Positions 1-4,490 of a stretch of DNA of 5,441 nucleotides are shown in pieces. This DNA comes from Candidatus Igneacidithiobacillus taiwanensis. Lineage in GTDB: Bacteria; Pseudomonadota; Gammaproteobacteria; Acidithiobacillales; Acidithiobacillaceae. Numbering within the stretch: position 1 is the first letter of the stretch; each line of letters starts with the position of its first letter. Location: contig DDOU01000162.1 in assembly GCA_002341825.1 (NCBI GenBank), forward strand, positions 5,851 through 11,291, read 5' to 3'. The translations under genes and the position numbers were made by a program. The notes beneath the pieces were generated by a model. It did not search any database. It was not told the origin of the DNA and saw nothing but the letters and a program-made list of their open reading frames with translations.

Positions 1-171
1 CCTACGGGCAGTCGCTTACACAGTGCTGAAACCGCCTACGAAATTACCTATGTGGCCAAGCTAAATGACCACGTTAGCATTCAACCCGATTTGCAGTACA
101 TCACCCACCCCAGCGGTATCTATCCCAATGCCCTGGTGGGGATTCTCCGCCTGCATCTGGAGTTTTCCTGA
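1..171 (+). CDS. OprB-type carbohydrate-selective porin, C-terminal end (5' truncated by window)
   Basis: This is the last 56 codons of an open frame that enters from the left edge and ends at TGA 169-171. The peptide shows alternating beta-strand character. It contains the block A-Y-E-I-T-Y followed by QPDLQYI (fragment residues 28-34), then HPSG and a final strand G-I-L-R-L-H-L-E-F-S. This order, with the QPDLQY block followed by a P-x-G turn and a last strand near a terminal Phe, is what I know from the C-terminus of OprB-family outer-membrane porins. These form a beta-barrel that passes small sugars or other solutes. The Phe is penultimate here, followed by Ser. A terminator lies 39 nt downstream, so the gene ends its transcription unit. 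The substrate cannot be judged from this fragment. Another beta-barrel porin is possible, but the QPDLQY motif makes OprB the best call. Confidence 0.8.
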   Translation, partial: PTGSRLHSAETAYEITYVAKLNDHVSIQPDLQYITHPSGIYPNALVGILRLHLEFS

Positions 172-209
172 CCCGGTAGCTTTCTCCTCACTCGTCTCCG
201 TAGCCGATT

Positions 210-233
210 GCGCGCCTCCGGGCGCGCTTTTTT
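210..233 (+). terminator. Rho-independent terminator after the porin gene
   Basis: A perfect 7-bp all-GC stem, GCGCGCC (210-216) with GGCGCGC (221-227), closes a 4-nt loop and is followed by six T (228-233). It separates the porin transcript from the next gene, whose promoter begins 4 nt further on. Confidence 0.9.
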
Positions 234-236
234 GGG

Positions 237-265
237 TTGACAGCCATCCTTGGGCGTAGGAGTAT
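237..265 (+). promoter_or_regulatory. Sigma-70-like promoter for the metal-binding protein gene
   Basis: A perfect -35 hexamer TTGACA (237-242) is followed after 17 nt by GAGTAT (260-265). That -10 matches only 3 of 6 consensus bases but keeps the key A at position 2 and T at position 6. The predicted start of transcription near 272 would leave a leader of about 28 nt. The weak -10 and the palindrome overlapping the start suggest a regulated promoter. This is pattern-based only. Confidence 0.5.
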
Positions 266-267
266 TC

Positions 268-280
268 GCAACATAGTTGC
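268..280. promoter_or_regulatory. Small palindrome at the predicted transcription start (possible operator)
   Basis: GCAAC-ATA-GTTGC is a perfect 5-3-5 inverted repeat lying between the predicted -10 element and the ribosome binding site. Its position suits a repressor operator, and the downstream gene encodes a metal-binding transport protein, so a metal-responsive regulator is conceivable. The half-sites are short and do not match a Zur or Fur consensus that I can recall. Confidence 0.25.
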
Positions 281-299
281 ATTTATGGAGATTGCCGCA

Positions 300-1208
300 A
301 TGTTACTTCGCAAAACGCTTGTTTCTTCCCTGGCGCTTGGCTGGGGATTGCTCTTTTTGGGGCTGGGCAGCGCCGAGGCGGCCGCGATCAAGGCGGTCGG
401 GGTGGAAAACGAATACGCCAATGTCATCAGCCAAATCGGTGGACCCTATGTGCAGGTACAGGCCATCGAAAGCAATCCCAATACCGACCCGCATACCTTT
501 GAGGCGAGCCCTGCCGTAGCCCAGGAGGTAGCCGCCGCACAGCTGGTAGTGCGCAATGGCCTGGGCTACGACAGCTGGGCGAAGAAGATCCTTGCTGCCC
601 ATCCCAATTCGGCGCGCAAGGTGATTGTGGTGCAGGATCTCTTAGGCCTGCCGAGCAGTACGCGCAATCCGCACCTTTGGTACAAGCCCGAGACCATGCC
701 CAAGGTGGCGGCGGCGGTGGCGGCAGCGCTGACGGAGATGATGCCAGCGCAAAAGAGCTACTTTGCAGCACGGGTGAAGGCCTTCGATGCCTCGCTACAG
801 CCGTGGTTTGCCGGGTTGCGCGCCTTTCGCAGCAAGTACCCGCATCTGCCGGTGGCGGTAACCGAGCCGGTGGCGGACTACATGCTCGAGGCGGCGGGCT
901 GCGATATCAAGACTCCCTGGGCCTTGCAGGCGGCCATCATGAATGGCACCGATCCGGCACCCCAGGATGTCAGCACCCAGAATGCCCTCTTTCAGCGTCA
1001 TCAGGTCAAAGTTTTCCTCTATAACCAGCAGGTAACCGACAGCCTGACGCAGTCGTTTCTACACAATGCCAAAGCGGCAAAAATTCCGGTGGTAGGGGTG
1101 TATGAGACCATGCCCACGGGCTATGACTACCAGCGCTGGATGATGGCCGAGTTGAATGCCTTGGAGCGGGCGGTAAGCCAAGGGCAATCGACCACCGTCT
1201 TGCACTGA
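300..1208 (+). CDS. Periplasmic zinc/manganese-type ABC transporter substrate-binding protein
   Basis: The product is a 302-residue secreted metal-binding protein of the ZnuA/PsaA (cluster A-I) family. These proteins capture Zn2+ or Mn2+ in the periplasm for an ABC importer. Residues 1-27 form a signal peptide: K/R near the start, a hydrophobic core, and an AEA-A cleavage site around 27/28. Family landmarks are D-P-H at 63-65, N-P-H-L-W at 123-127, T-E-P-V-A-D-Y at 188-194, the D-P-A-P-Q-D stretch near 218-223 and Y-E-T-M-P at 268-272. Likely metal ligands are therefore H65, H125, E189 and E269. The third ligand is Glu as in PsaA/MntC-type proteins rather than the His of ZnuA, and the His-rich loop typical of ZnuA is absent. 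The ATG at 300 is chosen because GGAG sits 9 nt upstream (287-290) and a clean signal peptide follows. The in-frame TTG at 237 lies within the promoter. No permease or ATPase gene is present here, so its partners must be elsewhere. The metal is not determined by sequence. Confidence 0.88.
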   Translation: MLLRKTLVSSLALGWGLLFLGLGSAEAAAIKAVGVENEYANVISQIGGPYVQVQAIESNPNTDPHTFEASPAVAQEVAAAQLVVRNGLGYDSWAKKILAAHPNSARKVIVVQDLLGLPSSTRNPHLWYKPETMPKVAAAVAAALTEMMPAQKSYFAARVKAFDASLQPWFAGLRAFRSKYPHLPVAVTEPVADYMLEAAGCDIKTPWALQAAIMNGTDPAPQDVSTQNALFQRHQVKVFLYNQQVTDSLTQSFLHNAKAAKIPVVGVYETMPTGYDYQRWMMAELNALERAVSQGQSTTVLH

Positions 1209-1211
1209 CTC

Positions 1212-1240
1212 TTGCCAGCCGGGCGAGCACGCTCTAGGCT
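1212..1240 (+). promoter_or_regulatory. Possible internal promoter for the mechanosensitive channel operon
   Basis: TTGCCA (1212-1217, 5 of 6 with the -35 consensus) is separated by 17 nt from TAGGCT (1235-1240, 3 of 6 with the -10 consensus). Transcription would start near 1247-1248, exactly at the loop of the following hairpin, so such an mRNA would lack the 5' arm. The -10 is weak, so this is tentative. Confidence 0.3.
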
Positions 1241-1264
1241 CCTGGGAGTTTTTCCTGGGAGCCT
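1236..1264 (+). terminator. Hairpin resembling a terminator that also covers the next ribosome binding site
   Basis: Bases 1236-1247 pair with 1253-1264 to give a 12-bp stem (two adjacent G-U wobbles, otherwise Watson-Crick) around a 5-nt loop GTTTT. T1264-T1267 follow, so the U-tract is short. It would end transcription from the substrate-binding protein gene, whose stop is 27 nt upstream. The 3' arm includes GGGAG (1257-1261), the ribosome binding site of the ATG at 1269. The same stretch contains a 9-bp direct repeat TCCTGGGAG (1240-1248 and 1253-1261). Termination strength is uncertain; sequestration of the site is directly visible. Confidence 0.6.
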
Positions 1265-1268
1265 TTTC

Positions 1269-2111
1269 ATGTTGCATTCGCGCTGGGATTTCCTGCCCTC
1301 TTGGTCGACCATGATCCACGACCGCCTCTGGTCTTGGGCAGGACATCTGCTGGCGGCGGCGCTGGTTCTTCTCATTGGAATTGCGATAGCGCATTGGCTT
1401 GGCCGGCTCGCTGCTCGCGCCCTCGAGCGCTTTCATTATGATCTGACCCTGGCGCGTTTCCTCGATTCCGCCATCAAGATTGCGCTGTACTTGGTCGTTT
1501 TCGTGGCCGCCCTCGGCCAGTTGGGGGTGGAGACGACTTCTTTGCTGGCCATGCTCGGTGCGGCGGGTTTGGCCATTGGCCTGGCTCTGCAGAAGTCTTT
1601 GAGCGACTTTGCCGCGGGTGTTTTGCTGCTTCTGCTGCGACCCTATACCGTTGGCGATCTCGTGGAAGTGGCGGGTATTTCTGGGACCGTAGAGCGCATT
1701 CATCTTTTTCAGAGCATCCTCATCAGCAGCGACAATCGGCGCCTCTCGGTGCCCAACGGTAAGATCGTCAGCGGGGTAATCACCAACAATTCGGTGTTGG
1801 GGCAGCGGCGCATCGATCTTGTTTTGGCCATCGCCCAAGATGCGGATTTGCGCCGCGCCCTCGGCATCCTACCCGAAGTGGTTGCCGCCGAGACACGGGT
1901 ATTGGCAGATCCCGCCCCCAGCTACGGGGTGCTGGAGCTCACGGAAACCAGCGTGCAACTGTTCGCCCGCCCTTGGGTGCTGGCGGCGGACTACGCCAAC
2001 ACCCGCAGTGCCCTGCTCGAGGCCATCAAGGTAGCCTTTGACGAGGCTGGCGTTGCCCTAGCCTCGCGCCAAACCTTGGCGGTCTCCCACACGGAACCCG
2101 CTGCTTCTTGA
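1269..2111 (+). CDS. Small mechanosensitive ion channel, MscS family
   Basis: A 280-residue inner-membrane protein close in length to E. coli MscS (286). Channels of this family open on membrane tension and release solutes during hypo-osmotic shock. Predicted membrane helices are about 23-43, 66-86 and 89-124. The third holds the pore signature: Gly/Ala-rich G97-A-A-G-L-A-I-G-L-A-L, then Q108-K-S-L-S-D-F-A-A-G-V and R124-P-Y-x-V-G-D. The beta domain follows, with V161-P-N-G-K-I and I171-T-N-N-S, then the alpha/beta domain with R234-P-W-V and the A-I-K-x-x-F-D stretch near 252-258. The usual P-F-P-Q motif after this helix is missing; the tail reads A-S-R-Q-T and continues for about a dozen residues. 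The ATG at 1269 is preferred because GGGAG lies 7 nt upstream; the in-frame ATG at 1311 has no such site and would cut the N-terminal segment. It overlaps the following acyltransferase gene by 4 nt, implying co-translation. Confidence 0.92.
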   Translation: MLHSRWDFLPSWSTMIHDRLWSWAGHLLAAALVLLIGIAIAHWLGRLAARALERFHYDLTLARFLDSAIKIALYLVVFVAALGQLGVETTSLLAMLGAAGLAIGLALQKSLSDFAAGVLLLLLRPYTVGDLVEVAGISGTVERIHLFQSILISSDNRRLSVPNGKIVSGVITNNSVLGQRRIDLVLAIAQDADLRRALGILPEVVAAETRVLADPAPSYGVLELTETSVQLFARPWVLAADYANTRSALLEAIKVAFDEAGVALASRQTLAVSHTEPAAS

Positions 2112-3004
2112 GCGGAAAGCGCAGCGATCGACTCCTGGCCGCGGTGCTGACGGCATTTTTGCGCCTGTGCGCGGCCTTGCCGCGCCCCCTGCGGGTGCTG
2201 CTCGGTAATTTCTTGGGGGAGCTGGCCATGCTCGTGCCGCGGGCACGCCGGGTGGCGCGCATCAACCTGGGCTTGGCTTTTCCGGAGTTATCGCCACGTG
2301 CGCGCCGGCGCCGGCTGCGTGTCCATTTCCAGCAGCTAGGGCAGGCCTTTGTCGAGCTGGGGCCGCTTTGGTTTTGGCCGCTGGCGCGCAGCCTGGCCCT
2401 GATCCGTGCGGTGCGCGGCGCGGAGCTGGTGGATGCCGCCCTGACTGAGGGCAAGGGGGTAATCCTGTTTACCGCCCATCTGGGGGCCTGGGAGGCGGCG
2501 GTGCAGTACATCGGCCAGCGTTGGCCGGTGACGGTGCTCTACATGCCCACCCGCAATCCTGCCATCAATGCGCGCATGGTGGCAGGCCGCGGGCGTAGCG
2601 GCGCGCGCTTGGTGGCCAAGGAGGGCGGTATTCGCCCCTTACTGCAGGCGCTGCAAAAAGGGGAAGTCGTGGGGGTGCTGCCAGACCAAAACGTCGACCC
2701 CAAGGAAGGGGTCTTTGCACCCTTCTTTGGGCGCCCGGCCTGCACCACTCCCCTGCTTGGGCGCTTGGCGCAGCGGCGTGGTAGCCCGGTCTTCGGCCTC
2801 TTTGCCTATCGATTACCGGCTGGGCGCGGCTTTACGATCGAGATCCTGCCCATGCCTGCGGGTTTTCCGAGTGGTTGCGACGAAGACGATGCCGCGACCA
2901 TGAATGATGTTCTCGAGGCTGCCATCCGCAAGGCGCCGGAGCAATATTGGTGGGTGCATCGTCGCTACAAAGACCCCGCCCCCGGCTGGGAATACCCCTA
3001 CTGA
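2108..3004 (+). CDS. LpxL/HtrB-family lipid A biosynthesis (lysophospholipid-type) acyltransferase
   Basis: A 298-residue member of the bacterial lipid A acyltransferase family. These enzymes transfer a fatty acid from acyl carrier protein to a lipid A precursor at the cytoplasmic face of the inner membrane. The catalytic H-x4-E motif is present as H124-L-G-A-W-E129. Further family blocks are the R-x-L/L-x-x-G-E region at about 176-186, L191-P-D-Q-N, the F203-A-P-F-F-G-R-P-A-C-T-T stretch, and the C-terminal Q279-Y-W-W-V-H-R-R-Y-K. A hydrophobic N-terminal anchor spans about 9-43. Length fits the family (LpxL about 306). The start is TTG 2108-2110, overlapping the mscS stop in TTGA; no in-frame ATG lies near the start, and the 4-nt overlap is typical of coupled genes. 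Which lipid A position or acyl chain it uses, or whether it is an ornithine-lipid or related enzyme, cannot be told from sequence. No clear terminator follows; a G-run (3005-3010) is all that is seen before the heat-shock promoter. Confidence 0.87.
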   Translation: MSGKRSDRLLAAVLTAFLRLCAALPRPLRVLLGNFLGELAMLVPRARRVARINLGLAFPELSPRARRRRLRVHFQQLGQAFVELGPLWFWPLARSLALIRAVRGAELVDAALTEGKGVILFTAHLGAWEAAVQYIGQRWPVTVLYMPTRNPAINARMVAGRGRSGARLVAKEGGIRPLLQALQKGEVVGVLPDQNVDPKEGVFAPFFGRPACTTPLLGRLAQRRGSPVFGLFAYRLPAGRGFTIEILPMPAGFPSGCDEDDAATMNDVLEAAIRKAPEQYWWVHRRYKDPAPGWEYPY

Positions 3005-3010
3005 GGGGGG

Positions 3011-3040
3011 CTTGAAAAGCATTTTTGCGGTCCCCAATTT
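3011..3040 (+). promoter_or_regulatory. Sigma-32 (RpoH) heat-shock promoter of hsp20
   Basis: CTTGAAA (3011-3017) and CCCCAATTT (3032-3040) are separated by 14 nt. Both closely match the RpoH consensus (CTTGAAA, 13-15 nt, CCCCATNT). The only defect is one base in the -10 (CCCCAA for CCCCAT). Transcription should begin near 3047, giving a leader of roughly 30 nt. The element sits immediately 5' of a small heat-shock gene, which strongly supports the call. Confidence 0.87.
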
Positions 3041-3078
3041 CCGAGCAGGTGAGTGACAGCCAATGCAAGGAGGTTCGT

Positions 3079-3516
3079 ATGAGTCAGGAAAAAACCCCAG
3101 CTCCCGTCCAGGTATTGGATCCTGTGGAGCAGATTTTTGATGCGGTACTACCGGGCTTCTTCCGGCCGATGCAGGGCGCTACGGGTACCCGACCCAACAT
3201 TGCCCATATCGATGTCATCGACCGCGACAACGAGATTGTGGTCAAGGCCGAGGTAGCCGGTGTCGATAAAGACAAGCTCGACATTCAGGTACACGGCAAT
3301 CAGGTGTACATCAGCGGCAGCAAGGAAGAAGAAGTCAACAAGGAAGAAGGCAAGGTCATCTATCGCGAGCGTCGATACGGGAATTTCTCGCGTACCATCC
3401 AGCTGCCAGTGGATGTAGACGCCGGCCAGAGCAAGGCCAGTTATAAAGACGGTGTGCTGGAATTGGTGCTGCCTAAGGCCGAGTCGGCCAAGCGGCGCAA
3501 GATCGCCATCGAGTGA
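3079..3516 (+). CDS. Hsp20 / alpha-crystallin family small heat-shock protein
   Basis: A 145-residue ATP-independent holdase chaperone, expected to form oligomers in the cytoplasm and keep unfolding proteins soluble for Hsp70/ClpB. Residues 1-40 are a variable N-terminal arm. The alpha-crystallin domain spans about 41-135, starting P39-N-I-A-H-I-D-V and passing through E58-V-A-G-V and the Y95-R-E-R-R-Y-G-N-F-S-R-T-I-Q-L-P block. It ends with G125-V-L-E-L-V-L-P-K, the family signature A/G-x-L-x-x-x-x-P-K. The C-terminus carries an I-x-I oligomerisation motif (I142-A-I144). Start ATG 3079 has a near-perfect ribosome binding site AAGGAGG (3067-3073) 5 nt upstream. An in-frame TTG at 3025 is excluded because it lies between the two promoter elements. 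The gene is monocistronic: RpoH promoter upstream, intrinsic terminator downstream. No ROSE-like RNA thermometer was recognised in the short leader. Confidence 0.95.
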   Translation: MSQEKTPAPVQVLDPVEQIFDAVLPGFFRPMQGATGTRPNIAHIDVIDRDNEIVVKAEVAGVDKDKLDIQVHGNQVYISGSKEEEVNKEEGKVIYRERRYGNFSRTIQLPVDVDAGQSKASYKDGVLELVLPKAESAKRRKIAIE

Positions 3517-3533
3517 TCCACAGCGCAACACGC

Positions 3534-3557
3534 AAGGGGGCTGCGGCCCCCTTTTTT
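3534..3557 (+). terminator. Rho-independent terminator of hsp20
   Basis: AAGGGGGC (3534-3541) pairs with GCCCCCTT (3546-3553) around a TGCG loop, followed by T3554-3557. On the minus strand the stem is followed by only a couple of T, so it should act mainly on the plus strand. The last T is shared with the soxZ stop codon on the other strand. Confidence 0.9.
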
Positions 3558-3901
3558 CATTGCACCGTAACGGGACGTTCTGCCGAGCCCGTTTGACCGT
3601 TGTTGTCGACCCAGCGCAAGCGCAGCATGCCATTCTTTTCTACGCGCACAGGAAAGGCCAGGTAGGGGTTGGGGCTCATCATGGCCGAGCAATCGAAGGA
3701 GCACAGGGGCTTGCCGTCGAGCTCTACGGTCACTTGCGTAATGAAGCTTGCCTTGCCGGCCTCTTGGGCGGTTTCCATGGTATGGAAGAGCAGGGTGCGC
3801 ACTTCGACGATTTCGCCCGCGCGCACTCGTTGTGGCACCTCGAGCAGGATGCCTTGTTCCCGCCGGCCAATGAAACTGCTGGTGGTTGCCAGAAGGCTCA
3901 T
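3557..3901 (-). CDS. soxZ: SoxZ-type sulfur carrier subunit
   Basis: A 114-residue SoxZ-like protein. In thiosulfate oxidation SoxZ pairs with SoxY to form the periplasmic carrier on which sulfur compounds are processed. Matches to the family are P23-Q-R-V-R-A-G-E-I-V-E-V-R-T-L, H40-T-M-E-T, Q56-V-T-V-E-L-D-G-K, S76-P-N-P-Y-L-A-F and the C-terminal W97-V-D-N-N-G-Q-T-G-S-A-E. There is no signal peptide, as expected if it is exported in complex with the Tat-bearing SoxY. The ATG at 3901 overlaps the soxY stop in ATGA, and GGAG lies 8 nt upstream inside soxY, so translation is probably coupled. It has a C67-x3-C71 pair in the strand before S-P-N-P-Y. That is unusual to my knowledge, and its role is unknown. 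It converges on hsp20; the stop codon touches the hsp20 terminator. A SoxYZ-like carrier of another pathway is an alternative. Confidence 0.88.
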   Translation of the reverse strand: MSLLATTSSFIGRREQGILLEVPQRVRAGEIVEVRTLLFHTMETAQEAGKASFITQVTVELDGKPLCSFDCSAMMSPNPYLAFPVRVEKNGMLRLRWVDNNGQTGSAERPVTVQ

Positions 3902-4419
3902 GGTTTTTTCTCCGTAGATTTTTTGAGAAGAGGCGCCAGCGGCAGACCGACGCGGACCGGCGCTGGCGCCGAGGCAAAGAGTTGCCCACGGTTGCTGCGG
4001 GCCACCACGCGCACGGCGCTATCCTGAAAGACCTTTACCCGCAGGTAGCAAGCGGCGCGACCATTGGCGGGGCTGCAGTGGAAAATGGCCGCCAAGGGGG
4101 TGGGATTGTGGTCGACGAATATATAGAGCGCCTCAATATAGTCGTCGCTGTGCATGGGGTGGTCGACGGCCACGGAAACCGGCACCGAGAGAGGATCCTC
4201 GACGGTAGTGGGCACGCGCAGGCGAAGCTTGGGCGAGGGCGGCAACTGATCTTTGGCGACGGTAGCCTGCAAGGCCGCCTCGAGACTTTCGGCGGCAAAG
4301 GCCGCGGCGGGCCAGGTATCCAGTTGGGCGGCTTGGGCGATGCGCGTGCCCACCAGCGTGGCGCCGACGGCCAGGCTGCTCGCCATGGCGCTCAAACGCA
4401 GGAATTCCCTTCGTTGCAT
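3898..4419 (-). CDS. soxY: SoxY-like carrier protein lacking the C-terminal GGCGG swinging arm
   Basis: A 173-residue Tat-exported protein with the Ig-like SoxY fold. Residues 1-30 are a twin-arginine signal (R3-R4-E-F-L-R-L, hydrophobic stretch, A-Q-A cleavage before A31). The body contains V79-P-V-S-V-A-V-D-H-P, Y94-I-E-A-L-Y-I-F-V-D-H-N-P, the F-H-C-S-P region near 113-117, and Y125-L-R-V-K-V-F-Q-D-S-A-V-R-V-V-A, as in SoxY. Canonical SoxY ends in V-T-V-G-G-C-G-G, whose Cys holds the thiosulfate-derived sulfur. Here the corresponding place reads V155-R-V-G-L-P-L-A-P, followed by a Lys-rich tail to residue 173, with no Cys. Neither of the other two frames of this strand supplies the motif, so a simple frameshift does not explain it. 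Two cysteines remain (C115, C124). ATG 4419 has GGAG 6 nt upstream. It lies downstream of mnmE and overlaps soxZ by 4 nt. Its function is uncertain: a divergent carrier or a structural partner. Confidence 0.82.
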   Translation of the reverse strand: MQRREFLRLSAMASSLAVGATLVGTRIAQAAQLDTWPAAAFAAESLEAALQATVAKDQLPPSPKLRLRVPTTVEDPLSVPVSVAVDHPMHSDDYIEALYIFVDHNPTPLAAIFHCSPANGRAACYLRVKVFQDSAVRVVARSNRGQLFASAPAPVRVGLPLAPLLKKSTEKKP

Positions 4420-4456
4420 GCTCTTCTCCGAATGCTGCGGTTGCCAATCAGCCTAC

Positions 4457-4485
4457 AGCATAGTCGACGATGCCGCGGCTGACAA
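4457..4485 (-). promoter_or_regulatory. Sigma-70-like promoter of soxYZ
   Basis: On the minus strand TTGTCA (4485-4480, 5 of 6 with the -35 consensus) is followed after exactly 17 nt by TATGCT (4462-4457, 4 of 6 with the -10 consensus). The predicted start near 4450 leaves a leader of about 30 nt ahead of the soxY ATG. The -10 overlaps one half of an inverted repeat, ATGCTG (4432-4437) and CAGCAT (4456-4461), which could be an operator or chance. The element lies wholly between the mnmE stop and soxY. Confidence 0.5.
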
Positions 4486-4490
4486 AGCGG

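Noticed and set aside
237..299. TTG at 237 or ATG at 285 as the start of the metal-binding protein
   Set aside because: The TTG is part of the -35 hexamer. The ATG at 285 has its nearest GGAG about 22 nt upstream, too far, and would lengthen the signal peptide with acidic residue E. The ATG at 300 has proper spacing.
677..1024. Gly-rich plus-strand frame inside the metal-binding protein gene
   Set aside because: The poly-Gly run comes from a GCG/GGC-rich Ala tract read in another frame.
1059..1838. 259-codon open frame on the minus strand
   Set aside because: It lies antisense to the end of the metal-binding protein gene and to mscS, both of which have clear family motifs. Its translation is low in hydrophobic structure, rich in Q/R/H, and matches no family I know; it is typical of antisense frames in GC-rich DNA.
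3007..3035. Imperfect hairpin (GGGG/CCCC with AAAA-GCA-TTTT inside) after the acyltransferase gene
   Set aside because: It has mismatches and a bulge, no U-tract follows, and it coincides with the sigma-32 promoter elements, so a terminator call is not supported.
3025..3078. N-terminal extension of Hsp20 from TTG 3025
   Set aside because: It starts between the -35 and -10 elements of the RpoH promoter, upstream of the expected transcription start. The ATG at 3079 has a near-perfect ribosome binding site.
3045..3081. RNA thermometer (ROSE or fourU) in the hsp20 leader
   Set aside because: No U-rich or complementary segment facing the AAGGAGG site was found in the short leader; heat control is explained by the promoter.
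3441..3989. 182-codon minus-strand frame overlapping soxZ and soxY
   Set aside because: It runs out of frame through soxZ and soxY, which are well supported by motifs and the ATGA overlap. It lacks a coherent domain.
3886..4482. 198-codon plus-strand frame opposite soxY
   Set aside because: It is the antisense shadow of soxY: Gly/Arg-rich, with no recognisable domain. soxY has a Tat signal and ribosome binding site on the other strand.
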